In this document: positions 37,296 to 46,526 of the stretch, in pieces | Layout of the letters: each line of letters starts with the position of its first letter | Numbering within the stretch: position 1 is the stretch's first letter | Source of the DNA: a bacterium | GTDB taxonomy: Bacteria; Zhuqueibacterota; Zhuqueibacteria; Residuimicrobiales; Residuimicrobiaceae | Assembly (NCBI GenBank): GCA_029565685.1 | Contig: JAKQNR010000022.1 | Location: forward strand, 186,001 to 250,000 | Length of the DNA: 64,000 nt | Reading direction: 5' to 3' | Position numbers and translations under genes: made by a program | Notes under the pieces: model-generated | What the model was told of the DNA's origin: nothing | Database searches by the model: none | The model's input: only the letters and a program-made list of their open reading frames with translations

Positions 37296-38282
37296 ATGCG
37301 CATTCGTTGGGGCATTCTAAGCACCGCCCATATCGCGGTGCATCGTGTGATCGCCGCTATACAAAAAAGCCAATACGGCGAGGTCGTCGCCATCGCCTCC
37401 CGCGATCGGCATCGAGCGAAGCGGGCGGCTGAGAAATTGGCCATTGCCAAAGCATACGGCGCTTATGAGGAACTGCTCCAGGATCCTCAGATAGATGCGG
37501 TTTACAATCCACTGCCCAACCATCTTCATCTTCCGTGGACATTGGCTGCCATGGAGCAGGGCAAACATGTCCTCATCGAAAAGCCCATGACCTGCACCGC
37601 TGCGGAGGCGCTGCAGCTGGTGCAGGCTTGTGAGCGCTGGCCAAATCTCAAGATTATGGAAGCTTTTATGTACCGGTTTCACCCTCAATGGGACCAGGCG
37701 CGAAAACTCATCTCCCAAGGAGCCATCGGCGCTCTGCGTTCCGTGCACAGCTGGTTTTCTTATTTTAACTCCAACTCTAACGATTACCGTCATCACCCGG
37801 AGATGGGGGGAGGGGGATTGCTGGATGTGGGCTGTTACTGCGTTTCGGTGTCACGGCTGCTCTTTCAGAAGGAACCGGTGCGGCTTTCTGCGATGATGGA
37901 ACTGGATCCCAGAACTCAGGTGGATCGATATGTTTCCGCCCTTCTTGAATTTCCGAACGGGATGGCTTCCTTCACCTGTGCTACGCACATGGCGTTTGGA
38001 CAGCAGGTTCTGATCCATGGGGACCAGGCTGCCCTTTTGGTGGAAACGCCGTTTATTCCACCGGCTGAGCGGCCGGCGCGAATGGTGTTGAAAAGGGAAA
38101 AGGCGGCCGAGGAGATTCTGGTTCCGCAGGCCGATCATTTCACGCTGCAGGCTGATGTCTTTAACCGGGCTATTAAAGAAAACGCCCCGCTGCCGTGGAC
38201 AGCAATCGATGCCTGGAAAAACATGCGTGTGCTCGACGCCGTCAAACAGAGCGGAGGAGCTAAGGCATGGGTGGAGGTGTGA
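37296..38282 (+). CDS. Gfo/Idh/MocA family NAD(P)-dependent oxidoreductase
   Basis: A 328-residue sugar dehydrogenase. The N-terminal Rossmann fold starts IRWGILSTAHIAVHRVI, and the catalytic EKP motif is Glu95-Lys96-Pro97 in VLIEKPMTC. The C-terminal substrate domain has MEAFMYRFHPQW and MGGGGLLDVGCYCVSVSRLL, as in D-xylose dehydrogenases and glucose-fructose oxidoreductase relatives. No Tat signal, so cytosolic. TTAAGGAG precedes ATG 37296. It is the last gene of the GH78-GH127-MFS run (47-bp gap); it may oxidise the imported sugar. Confidence 0.92.
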   Translation: MRIRWGILSTAHIAVHRVIAAIQKSQYGEVVAIASRDRHRAKRAAEKLAIAKAYGAYEELLQDPQIDAVYNPLPNHLHLPWTLAAMEQGKHVLIEKPMTCTAAEALQLVQACERWPNLKIMEAFMYRFHPQWDQARKLISQGAIGALRSVHSWFSYFNSNSNDYRHHPEMGGGGLLDVGCYCVSVSRLLFQKEPVRLSAMMELDPRTQVDRYVSALLEFPNGMASFTCATHMAFGQQVLIHGDQAALLVETPFIPPAERPARMVLKREKAAEEILVPQADHFTLQADVFNRAIKENAPLPWTAIDAWKNMRVLDAVKQSGGAKAWVEV

Positions 38283-38406
38283 GCGGTTTAGGATTCGAGT
38301 CGGGACACGATTTTTGCCGCCTCTACAAGCCGACCATGGTTATTAATTCTTTTTTTAAATAAAAATAATTTGTACATTAATGCGGGTAGAGTTTTATTGG
38401 ATGTTC

Positions 38407-38435
38407 GCCCTCTGCAGCAGATGGCTGCCGAGGGC
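38407..38435 (+). other. Leader hairpin upstream of typA
   Basis: GCCCTC (38407-38412), one mismatch, GCAGC, a 5-nt loop, GCTGC, mismatch, GAGGGC (38430-38435), then TTTTATTTAT. It could be a terminator of the upstream operon or, since an AT-rich promoter-like stretch with TACATT (38373-38378) lies before it, an attenuator in the typA leader. Either way it is a well-formed 11-bp stem. Confidence 0.5.
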
Positions 38436-38472
38436 TTTTATTTATGGCCGCAGAACAAGGAAAACAAAAGGA

Positions 38473-40308
38473 ATGAAAAATCTGCAACGCAACCACGCTT
38501 TGCGCAACATCGCCATCATCGCCCATGTCGATCACGGCAAAACCACGCTGGTGGATCATATGTTTCAGCAGAGCGGCGTTTTTCGCGCCAACCAACAAGT
38601 GGAAGAGCGCGTCATGGATCAACTGGACCTCGAACGGGAGCGCGGGATCACCATAGCGGCTAAAAACTGCTCGGTGCATTGGCATGATACAAAAATCAAT
38701 ATTCTGGATACACCGGGACATGCGGATTTCGGCGGGGAAGTGGAGCGGGCGCTCAAAATGGTCGACGGCGCCATCCTGCTGGTGGACGCTTCAGAAGGGC
38801 CGCTGCCGCAAACCCGTTTTGTGCTGAAAAAAGCTCTGGAGGCGGCGCTCAAGATCATTGTGGTCATCAACAAGATCGACCGCAAGGACGCCCGGCCGCA
38901 GCAGGTGCTGAATGAGGTGTATGATCTGTTTTTCGACCTCGATGCATCAGAAGAACAGATCGAATTTCCCGTCTTGTATGCGGTCGGACGTGAGGGACGG
39001 TGTCAGAGAACTCTTGCAGAGACAGGAGCGGATCTGCAGCCGTTGTTCGAGACCATCCTGCGCGAGATTCCTGCACCCGCCTATGATCCGGCAGAGCCCT
39101 TTCAGATGCTGGTCTCTGATCTGGATTATTCGGATTACCTCGGCCGTTTGGCCATCGGCCGTATTTTCCATGGCGGGATCAATCACAACGAGTCGCTGGT
39201 CTGCATCAATGAGGAGAATCAGGCCTTGCCGCTCCGGGTGACTCGTCTTCAGGTTTACGACGGCGTCAAGATCAAAGAGGTGGAGCACGTGGATCCCGGC
39301 GATATCATCATACTGGCCGGCATCGAGCAGGTCCAGATCGGCGACACCATCTGCACGCAAACCGCTCAAAAAGCGTTAAAGCGCATCACCGTGGATGAAC
39401 CCACCATCGCCATGTTGTTTTCTATCAACACCTCGCCGCTGTCCGGCCGGGAAGGCAAACTGGTGCAATCCGGCAAACTGCGCGAGCGGTTGTTCCGCGA
39501 AACCTTGCGCAATGTGGCCATCCGAGTGGAAGAGACCGACAGCCCGGATCGCTTCATCGTCAAGGGCCGGGGAGAGCTGCAGATGGCCATTTTGATCGAG
39601 ACCATGCGGCGGGAGGGCTATGAGTTGACGGTGGGCCGCCCTCAGGTCATTTTCAAGTATAAAGACGGAAAAAAGCTGGAACCGGTGGAGCATCTGTTCA
39701 TCGATTGCGGCGAAAACTATCTGGGCATTGTCACCGAAAAATTGTCGCAGCGCAAGGGGCGCATGGTCAATCTGGTCAACCACGGCACCGGTCGTCTGCG
39801 GGTCGAGTTCACCATTCCATCGCGATCGCTGATCGGCTACCGCAACGAATTTCTTACCGACACCAAGGGCACTGGAATCATGAACAGCTATCTGCAGGGG
39901 TACGATGAGTTTCGCGGAGAATTCAGCAGCCGTCTGACCGGCTCTATCGTCTCCGATCGCGGCGGGATCACAGTGCCCTATGCCTTGTATAATCTGGAAC
40001 CCCGCGGCATTCTGTTCGTCGGCGCGGGCGTAGAGACCTATGAGGGAATGATCATCGGCGAACACAACCGCGACAACGACATCAATGTGAATCCCTGTAA
40101 AACCAAAAAGCTGACCAACATGCGCAGCTCGACCAAGGATGACGCTGTGGTATTATCGCCGCCTTCGCCGATGACGCTGGAACGCGCCATCGAGTTTATC
40201 AAGGAGGATGAGATGGTGGAGGTGACACCGCTCTCCATCCGCCTGCGAAAAGCGGTTCTGTCCGCGAGTCAACGCTATGCCAATGAACGAAGGTCCGGTG
40301 ATCAATGA
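38473..40308 (+). CDS. typA: Ribosome-associated GTPase TypA/BipA
   Basis: A 611-residue translational GTPase of the EF-G/LepA class, involved in ribosome assembly and stress and cold growth. G1 is AHVDHGKTTLV, G2 region RERGITIAAKN, G3 DTPGHADFGGEV and G4 NKIDR. The C-terminal part contains the BipA-specific GMVVEHNR-like stretch (here GMIIGEHNRDND) and VNPCKTKKLTNMRSSTKD. The in-frame ATG at 38380 is rejected; MKNLQRNHALRNIAIIAHVD from 38473 matches the family start and gives the normal length (E. coli 607). It is not obviously connected to the flanking glycan genes. Confidence 0.97.
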   Translation: MKNLQRNHALRNIAIIAHVDHGKTTLVDHMFQQSGVFRANQQVEERVMDQLDLERERGITIAAKNCSVHWHDTKINILDTPGHADFGGEVERALKMVDGAILLVDASEGPLPQTRFVLKKALEAALKIIVVINKIDRKDARPQQVLNEVYDLFFDLDASEEQIEFPVLYAVGREGRCQRTLAETGADLQPLFETILREIPAPAYDPAEPFQMLVSDLDYSDYLGRLAIGRIFHGGINHNESLVCINEENQALPLRVTRLQVYDGVKIKEVEHVDPGDIIILAGIEQVQIGDTICTQTAQKALKRITVDEPTIAMLFSINTSPLSGREGKLVQSGKLRERLFRETLRNVAIRVEETDSPDRFIVKGRGELQMAILIETMRREGYELTVGRPQVIFKYKDGKKLEPVEHLFIDCGENYLGIVTEKLSQRKGRMVNLVNHGTGRLRVEFTIPSRSLIGYRNEFLTDTKGTGIMNSYLQGYDEFRGEFSSRLTGSIVSDRGGITVPYALYNLEPRGILFVGAGVETYEGMIIGEHNRDNDINVNPCKTKKLTNMRSSTKDDAVVLSPPSPMTLERAIEFIKEDEMVEVTPLSIRLRKAVLSASQRYANERRSGDQ

Positions 40309-40497
40309 CGGACCGGGCCTGCTGGAAGCTCCGCTGGTTGCGCCTGATCCTGCCGTTCGAATGATGTATTGACCGTTTGCATGTTTGAGCTTGGAAATCC
40401 ACCTTTAATTGTTTACTTAATGCGGTGCGCCGTGGCGCGTCGGGAAATCTCTTCGGAACGCCGTCGGGCTCCGTAAGCGTGGAATTTCGAGCAGGGC

Positions 40498-40866
40498 ATG
40501 CGTTTTATTCGAACCATAATTGTTGATGATGAGTGGCTGATCCGCAGTGAACTGGCGGGCATGCTGAAAAAGCATCCAGAGATCGAATTGATCGGTCAGG
40601 CGGCGGATGCGTCGGCTGCGCGCCTTCTCATTCATCAGAGCAAACCGGATCTCATCCTTCTGGATATCCAGATGCCCGGAGAGACCGGTTTTCAGCTGTT
40701 GGATACTCTGGAAATTTCCATACCGGTTATCTTCATTTCCGCCTATGACCATTTGGTGCCGCTCAGTATACGGTATCAGCCTGTCGGTTTTCTACTCAAA
40801 CCCATATCGCCGCAAAAACTGGAGAGCGTACTGCAGCAGGTTTTCCGCCGCTACCCTCCGCACTGA
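40498..40866 (+). CDS. Stand-alone response-regulator receiver domain
   Basis: A 122-residue CheY-like protein with a complete receiver site: Asp10 and Asp11 (IIVDDEWLIR), phospho-acceptor Asp56 (LILLDIQMPG), Ser81 (VIFISAYD) and Lys101 (FLLKPIS). The VDDEWLIRSEL start is typical of LytTR-family regulators, but there is no LytTR output domain and nothing like it in the 226 bp that follow. No sensor kinase is nearby. It stands directly upstream of the TonB receptor gene. It may be a single-domain signalling protein or a truncated regulator. Confidence 0.85.
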   Translation: MRFIRTIIVDDEWLIRSELAGMLKKHPEIELIGQAADASAARLLIHQSKPDLILLDIQMPGETGFQLLDTLEISIPVIFISAYDHLVPLSIRYQPVGFLLKPISPQKLESVLQQVFRRYPPH

Positions 40867-40911
40867 GCGCTGGATGACATTGAACGCGTTGAGAGCGTGT
40901 TGGTTTTTGCG

Positions 40912-40946
40912 TTTTGCCGCTCAAATGGCTATTTTGCCGCTTAAAT
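40912..40946 (+). repeat. 15-bp direct repeat, 20-bp period, upstream of the TonB receptor gene
   Basis: TTTTGCCGCTCAAAT (40912-40926) and TTTTGCCGCTTAAAT (40932-40946) differ at one base. The spacing is two helical turns, so both copies face the same side of DNA. The second copy ends 8 bp before the predicted -35 at 40955. This fits an activator binding site. Confidence 0.5.
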
Positions 40947-40954
40947 ATGTTCTG

Positions 40955-40983
40955 TTGTATTTCGTCGGCAAGTTATTTAAAAT
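40955..40983 (+). promoter_or_regulatory. Candidate promoter of the TonB receptor gene
   Basis: TTGTAT (40955-40960), 17-bp spacer, TAAAAT (40978-40983). The weak -35 together with upstream repeats suggests activator dependence. Start codon at 41093. Confidence 0.45.
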
Positions 40984-41092
40984 GGTATGTTCGCACTCTG
41001 AGGCGGCGTGGCGTTCGAACAGCGTCCTATCTGCTATTTTTATGAAAATCAGTTTTTTGGGAATTCTACTATTCGCAAAAGGATGTATTTTC

Positions 41093-44080
41093 ATGAAACC
41101 CACCTTTTTCAGCAAATCCCTGACGGTTCTTTTGTTTTGGGCGGCCGTTGTTTTCGGCCAGGCCGGACTGCGCGGCGTCGTATCCGACTCGGCCACGCAC
41201 AAAGCATTGATCGGCGCCAACGTGACGGTGCTCGGCACGGCTCTGGGCGGGGTGACCAATTTCGAGGGTGTTTATGAAGTCCAACGCATTCCAGAAGGTT
41301 CCTATCAGGTCCGGGTCTCCTACATCGGCTACACGCCGCGCACGCTGTCGGTGCGGCTGGAAAAAGATCAGACCCTGGTCCTGAACATTCCGCTCTCCAC
41401 CACGGTCATCAGCGGCGGCACGGTGACGGTCAAGGCGCAGGCCATCGGACAGATGGCGGCCATCAACCAGCAGATCAGCGCCAAGACCATTGTCAATGTG
41501 GTTTCAGAGGAAAAAATACAGGAACTTCCTGATGCCAATGCCGCCGAGTCGATCGGACGGTTGCCCGGCGTCTCGATCCTTCGATCCGGTGGCGAAGCAA
41601 ACAAAGTTATACTGCGCGGCCTGGAGGACAAGTTTACCGTCATCACCGTAGACGGCATCAAGATTCCTCCGACTGATGCCACCAGCCGCGGCGTCGACCT
41701 CAGCACCCTTTCCCAAAGCTCACTGGTCGGCATTGAGTTGTACAAAGCGCAGACGCCTGACAAGGATGGAGACGGCCTGGCAGGCAGCATCAATCTGGTC
41801 ACAAAAAAAGCGCCTGAACAGCGGCTATTGAAAGCCAATATCAGAGGCGGATACAATCAGCTGGAAGAGTCGGCGGACCAGTACGACGCTTCCTTTCATT
41901 ATGGGGAGCGGTTTTTCTCCGGGGTTCTCGGCGTGCAGCTGGCGGGCAATATCGAAAAGCGCATTCGCAGCAATGAGAGAATCGATGTCGATTACAATCA
42001 GAGCCTTAATTTCGGCAAAGACTATTTTATCAATGATTTCACCCTGGAGTATACGGATGAGGTGAGAAAGCGCGATGGATTCAGTGTGTTGTTCGACGTG
42101 AACACGCCGGATCAGGGCGCCATAAAACTAAACAACGTCTTTGGCCGGACCAAACGCGATTATTTTTTATCCACCCGCGACTATCCTTCCAACGGCGGCG
42201 GAGACCAGCAGGGAGCTCCCACTTTTAATTACCGCGATCGTGAACAGGAGATCCAGACCTTCACCAGCGCCCTCAGCGGCGATAACCATCTCATCGGTTT
42301 GAATCTCAAATGGGGCGTGTCGTTCGGACAGTCCCAATCCCAATTTCCTTTTGACTATCAGACTATTTTTGTCGGCGTCGACGGCATGAAGCCCTCTCCG
42401 ATGCTGCGTGAAAATCCTGCGCAGCTGATCGGGTATGCCAATACCAATTATGACGATGCGGGCTTGAGCTGGGCGTATAACCGGGGACAGCGCAATCTCG
42501 ATAAGGAGCGCACGGCGTACCTGGATGCCGCCAAACCGTACACGCTCAGCACGCGGCTTTCCGGCGAGTTGAAAATCGGCGGTAAATACAAGGTCAAAGA
42601 CCGCAGCAACGCCCGATTCGAGGATTTCACCCCCTATTATCTCGGCAAATGGCAGCCGTACGAGCTCCTGCCGGACGGCACTTTTCGCAACAAAAATTTC
42701 GTCGGCACTGCTTTTGAAGAATGGGCCGCCACCGCCATCAGCGGCAGCGGCGTCGCCATCGACCGTTTCTTCAGCGATCCGGTTTCCCGCAATGTCTACG
42801 GCGCCTACCGGCTCACGCCGGTTATCGATCGCGATCGCATGCGGCAGTGGTATGAGTTGAACCGCTATGGCGTCGACGTTACGCGGAACGTTTTTGAGGT
42901 ATGGTACAATCCTCTCTATGAATACGACGATTACGCTATCACGGAGCGCGTTTCCGCGGGTTACATCATGAACACGCTTTCAGTGGGGCAGTTCGCCACA
43001 GTGATCGCCGGCGTGCGGGTGGAAAAAGAGGACAACGATTATCTCGCCGCTTACATGCCCAAAGCCAGCTCCGGCTTCCCGATCTCACCGAATGCGGTCA
43101 AGGATACCACCTCGGCCGCTTCACAGACCGTCGTCTTGCCCAATGTCAACATCGCATTGGCGCCGCTGGATTTCATGAAATTGCGCCTGGCCGCCTACAA
43201 GGCGCTCGCCCGGCCGGATTTCAACATGCGCCTCGATCGCTATATCGCCGGCCGCGGGGCCGAAGTCGGCAGCAATTTCGAAGTGTATGTCGGCAATCCC
43301 ATGCTCAAGACCGCCGAGGCTTGGAATTATGAGATCAATCCCTCTTTTTTCAGCAAGAGCATCGGGTTGATCTCCCTTTCTGCCTATTACAAAGAGATCG
43401 ATCATATGTATCACATGCTTAACGACTTTGGCACCACCGGGGACAGCCTGCTGCAACGGTTCGGTATCGGCTGGCCCAGCCAGATGATGGGCACCGCCTA
43501 CAGCCTGACCCTGCCCTATAATTCCCCCAAGCCGACCAAAGTGTGGGGCTTTGAGTTCGAGCATCAGGTCAATTTCAATTTTTTACCCGGCTTGCTTAAA
43601 AATATCGTTCTTTCTTATAATGCCTCGCTGGTGCGCTCCGAAGGATATATCTATACAGCCAAGCTGGATTCGGTCTTTTATGATCCGCCGGGACCTATCA
43701 AGGGTTCTTGGAAAAAGTTCAATGTGCTGGCTGAGGAAAAGCGCAAACTGGAAAACATGCCCGAATTTTTCGGCAACATCGCTCTGGGCTATGACATCGG
43801 CCGTTTCTCCGGCCGAGTCTCGCTCTACCATCAGGGCGAGCACAATGTCCGCTATTCCGCCAGCGGCCTGAGCGATGTGGTCACCAATGCCTACACCCGC
43901 TTCGACCTTGCGTTGAAGCAGGGGATTACAGATCATATCGCCTTGTTTCTCAACATCAATAATTTGACCGATGTCGAAGAGGGCAGCTCGGTTCGCAACC
44001 GGGTGTTTGACCGCACTTTGTTCAACGAAAGTGAAAAATACGGTACAACGGCTGATTTCGGCTTTACGGTAGAGTTCTGA
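41093..44080 (+). CDS. TonB-dependent outer-membrane receptor
   Basis: A 995-residue outer-membrane receptor. Signal peptide about 1-21 (FFSKSLTVLLFWAAVVFGQ). Residues 23-105 are a carboxypeptidase-regulatory-like beta domain (GLRGVVSDSATHKALIGANV), as in many FCB receptors. The plug follows at about 120-235 (EKIQELPDANAAESIGRLPG then LRGLEDKFTVITVDGIKIP), then a long barrel ending with a final aromatic strand DFGFTVEF. It is shorter than most SusC proteins and has no SusD beside it. ATG 41093 with AAAGGA upstream is chosen; the frame is open far upstream through the receiver gene but only 41093 gives a signal peptide. The next gene encodes a T9SS-sorted protein. Confidence 0.93.
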   Translation: MKPTFFSKSLTVLLFWAAVVFGQAGLRGVVSDSATHKALIGANVTVLGTALGGVTNFEGVYEVQRIPEGSYQVRVSYIGYTPRTLSVRLEKDQTLVLNIPLSTTVISGGTVTVKAQAIGQMAAINQQISAKTIVNVVSEEKIQELPDANAAESIGRLPGVSILRSGGEANKVILRGLEDKFTVITVDGIKIPPTDATSRGVDLSTLSQSSLVGIELYKAQTPDKDGDGLAGSINLVTKKAPEQRLLKANIRGGYNQLEESADQYDASFHYGERFFSGVLGVQLAGNIEKRIRSNERIDVDYNQSLNFGKDYFINDFTLEYTDEVRKRDGFSVLFDVNTPDQGAIKLNNVFGRTKRDYFLSTRDYPSNGGGDQQGAPTFNYRDREQEIQTFTSALSGDNHLIGLNLKWGVSFGQSQSQFPFDYQTIFVGVDGMKPSPMLRENPAQLIGYANTNYDDAGLSWAYNRGQRNLDKERTAYLDAAKPYTLSTRLSGELKIGGKYKVKDRSNARFEDFTPYYLGKWQPYELLPDGTFRNKNFVGTAFEEWAATAISGSGVAIDRFFSDPVSRNVYGAYRLTPVIDRDRMRQWYELNRYGVDVTRNVFEVWYNPLYEYDDYAITERVSAGYIMNTLSVGQFATVIAGVRVEKEDNDYLAAYMPKASSGFPISPNAVKDTTSAASQTVVLPNVNIALAPLDFMKLRLAAYKALARPDFNMRLDRYIAGRGAEVGSNFEVYVGNPMLKTAEAWNYEINPSFFSKSIGLISLSAYYKEIDHMYHMLNDFGTTGDSLLQRFGIGWPSQMMGTAYSLTLPYNSPKPTKVWGFEFEHQVNFNFLPGLLKNIVLSYNASLVRSEGYIYTAKLDSVFYDPPGPIKGSWKKFNVLAEEKRKLENMPEFFGNIALGYDIGRFSGRVSLYHQGEHNVRYSASGLSDVVTNAYTRFDLALKQGITDHIALFLNINNLTDVEEGSSVRNRVFDRTLFNESEKYGTTADFGFTVEF

Positions 44081-44167
44081 TACGAATAACATCAACAGGA
44101 GGTGATGAGCGTTTAGAACGAAAAGAGGTTTTAATCCCTGTAACATCACTAATCAAAGGAGGAGCCA

Positions 44168-46447
44168 ATGCGCATGAGGATTTTTACAATTTTAGCTCTC
44201 ACGCTATTCTGTGGTGCTCTGGCACTTTATGGGCAAGAGGTGGTCGTTCCGATAACCCCCTCCGATGGAAGTGCAGCCCTCATGATCAACGTGCAGATCG
44301 CAGCGGATACCGTCGGCCGAGGTTTTTCAGCGGACCGTGTCTACGAGTTCAAACGGGGCGAGATCTATCTCCAGAATGCCACCTTGACCGTTCCGGCCGG
44401 CCAAACGATCCGCTTCAAGGCCAGCGAGGGCGACGGGCCTCTGCCGGTCATCTATTTGTGGCCGACCGGCACCGGCAGCAATCCTACCCGTCCGCCGGGA
44501 TGGAGCATCACCCTGGCTGGATCTCATGCCGTCATCAAGGATGTCTGCATGGTGGGCGTTTATGAATACGAACCGACCGCCGTGGACAACATGCAGGGCG
44601 GTTTGATCCAGACCAACGCCGTGGGCGGCAGTATTGAACTGGACAACGTCATCCTCTCGAACACCAACGGCAATCACGTTCGGACCAACAACAGCACCAT
44701 CAAAGTGATCGCCAAAAACTGCATCTTTGCCAACATGGGCAACCTGGTGACCTCGAATTTCGGCGCCGGCAAAGCCTTTGATCTGCGCGATGTGCAGTGC
44801 GATTCCTTTGTCGTACAGAATTGTACCTTTGTCAATAGCCAGGATCGCCCCATCCGCCATTGGAACGCCACCTCCACTCAGCCGATCCTCTACGGCAAGA
44901 TCGACCATAACACCTTTGTCAACGGCATGGGCTTCCATGGGCTCCTCTCGCTTGGCGGCGTCGGCCGCGAGATGATCATCACCAATAACCTTTTCATCGA
45001 TGCGTTCGCGTTGGGCGAGGATTCCACCGACGCCACCCGCGGCGCCGAATGGGCCAACACCGGCGAGATTTACGCCAATGGTCTCAACAAGATCACCTGG
45101 ATCTTTACATCTCCCAACGATACCACCAAATGGAAAGTCAGCAACAACTATTTCACCATCAGCGATTCCGGGCAGGCCTTCCTGGACGCCTTTCATTTTG
45201 GGCCGGCCAATCCGCTTTCCGATCACATTCAGAGCAAATTGGGCGCTGCGGCTGCAACCGCTTTTACCAAAATCGATCTGACGCCGGTCAACGTGCCCAA
45301 ACTGATGACCAGGCTCATGCGCTGGTATGAAGATCCAGCCGGCGGCAATAAAACAAAAGACAAGACCAACTATGTGCGCGCCCGCGATGATTATGACCGC
45401 CGTTTTGTCGAATATTTCCGCGATACGCTCAACGTCGCCTATCCGACCACTCTCCCAGCCTATGTCGGCGGCGAAAAAGGCTTTCCTGTCGGTGATCTGA
45501 GATGGTTCCCGGATCAGAAAGCCCTGTGGGAAGAGATCGTGGACGCCACGCCGATCGCCAGCGCCAGAATCGATGCCGATGGCGATTTCAATGCGGACCG
45601 GAAGGGGCAAATCGTCACAGTCGTTGGAGTGATCACCACGCCCAATTTCCGGCCGAGCGGATCGCAGTACTGGATGCAGGATGAGACCGGCGGCATTAAT
45701 CTCTATGCCTCCAATATCGTCAAAGAGCTCAAGATCGGCGATGTCGTCAAGGTGACGGGTAAAATCGATCAATACCGGGGATTGGTGGAAATTGTTCCCA
45801 CCTCCGCCGACGATATGCAGATCATCCGTTCGGACGTTCCTGTGACCCCCCGTCCGGTCACCAAGGCGGACTTTGTCGAAGCCAACGAGTCGATCCTGGT
45901 TCAACTTAGCCGGTATCGTCTGGTGGATCCAAACACCTGGCCGCTGGCCGGCAAATGGGCCAACTGTCTGATCACCAACGGCGTCGACACTATCAACGTG
46001 TACGTGGGCGCAGCCACCAACATGCCGGGTCAGCCTGCACCTGAAGGCTGGTTCAACCTGGTAGGGGTGATGGAGCAGTTCACCAGCGCGACGCCCGCTA
46101 ACACGGGATACGAGATTCGGCCGCGCAGCCTGGATGATTTCCAGATCATCACCGCAGTCGAAAATAAGGATTCAAATCTGCCGATCGAGTACGCTCTGGC
46201 GCAGAATTATCCCAATCCCTTTAACCCAACCACCACCATCCGTTTTGCGACACCGGAAAACGGCGTGGTCAAAATTCAGGTCTACGATCTGTTGGGAAAA
46301 GTGGTCGCCACGCTGCATGACGGCAAATTGGCAGCCGGTCACCATCAGTTCACCTTTAGCGGCGCCTCGGTTCCGTCCGGCATTTATTTTTATCGCGTGG
46401 AGAGCGCAAACTTTAACAGCGTGAAAAAGATGATGCTGGTCAAGTAG
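44168..46447 (+). CDS. Secreted beta-helix protein with OB-like domain and T9SS sorting signal
   Basis: A 759-residue extracellular protein. Signal peptide 1-22 (IFTILALTLFCGALALYGQ). Residues about 30-390 form a right-handed parallel beta-helix (repeats such as IKVIAKNCIFANMGN, VVQNCTFVNSQDRPI, MIITNNLFIDAF), as in pectate-lyase-like and chondroitinase-B-like proteins. Residues about 465-665 resemble the OB-fold domain of secreted FCB proteins (GQIVTVVGVITTP, YWMQDETGGINLYA, IGDVVKVTGKI). The last 80 residues are a T9SS type A sorting domain (QNYPNPFNPTTTIRF, VYDLLGKVV, VPSGIYFYRV, KKMMLVK). AAAGGAGGAG precedes ATG 44168. It lies 87 bp after the TonB receptor, likely co-transcribed. Pectin or related polysaccharide is a plausible target. 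Confidence 0.88.
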   Translation: MRMRIFTILALTLFCGALALYGQEVVVPITPSDGSAALMINVQIAADTVGRGFSADRVYEFKRGEIYLQNATLTVPAGQTIRFKASEGDGPLPVIYLWPTGTGSNPTRPPGWSITLAGSHAVIKDVCMVGVYEYEPTAVDNMQGGLIQTNAVGGSIELDNVILSNTNGNHVRTNNSTIKVIAKNCIFANMGNLVTSNFGAGKAFDLRDVQCDSFVVQNCTFVNSQDRPIRHWNATSTQPILYGKIDHNTFVNGMGFHGLLSLGGVGREMIITNNLFIDAFALGEDSTDATRGAEWANTGEIYANGLNKITWIFTSPNDTTKWKVSNNYFTISDSGQAFLDAFHFGPANPLSDHIQSKLGAAAATAFTKIDLTPVNVPKLMTRLMRWYEDPAGGNKTKDKTNYVRARDDYDRRFVEYFRDTLNVAYPTTLPAYVGGEKGFPVGDLRWFPDQKALWEEIVDATPIASARIDADGDFNADRKGQIVTVVGVITTPNFRPSGSQYWMQDETGGINLYASNIVKELKIGDVVKVTGKIDQYRGLVEIVPTSADDMQIIRSDVPVTPRPVTKADFVEANESILVQLSRYRLVDPNTWPLAGKWANCLITNGVDTINVYVGAATNMPGQPAPEGWFNLVGVMEQFTSATPANTGYEIRPRSLDDFQIITAVENKDSNLPIEYALAQNYPNPFNPTTTIRFATPENGVVKIQVYDLLGKVVATLHDGKLAAGHHQFTFSGASVPSGIYFYRVESANFNSVKKMMLVK

Positions 46448-46470
46448 ACCGAACAAGGTTGTTCTGCCTC

Positions 46471-46513
46471 AGGAGAGTAAAAGGACGAGATCGTTCTGCC
46501 CTTTTGCTCTCCT
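46471..46513. repeat. Long hairpin H1 of the 46.5-kb structured region
   Basis: AGGAGAG-T-AAAAGG (46471-46484) pairs with CCTTTT-G-CTCTCCT (46500-46513): 14 pairs with one T-G wobble, loop 15 nt. No T run follows. Confidence 0.65.
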
Positions 46514-46526
46514 GTCGCCTGGACGG

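Noticed and set aside
40292..40314. Terminator at the end of typA
   Set aside because: GGTCCG/CGGACC forms a 6-bp hairpin over the stop codon but has no T run.
40912..40946. Possible CRISPR-like repeat
   Set aside because: Only two copies with a 5-bp spacer; no array and no cas genes.
40607..41092. Upstream extension of the TonB receptor frame through the receiver gene
   Set aside because: The translated extension is not protein-like, and only ATG 41093 yields a signal peptide followed by the regulatory-like domain.
44327..45904. Long open frame (525 codons) on the minus strand opposite the T9SS beta-helix gene
   Set aside because: It lies wholly antisense to a protein with signal peptide, beta-helix repeats and sorting tail. 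Its translation has no recognisable domains and mirrors the codon bias of the real gene.
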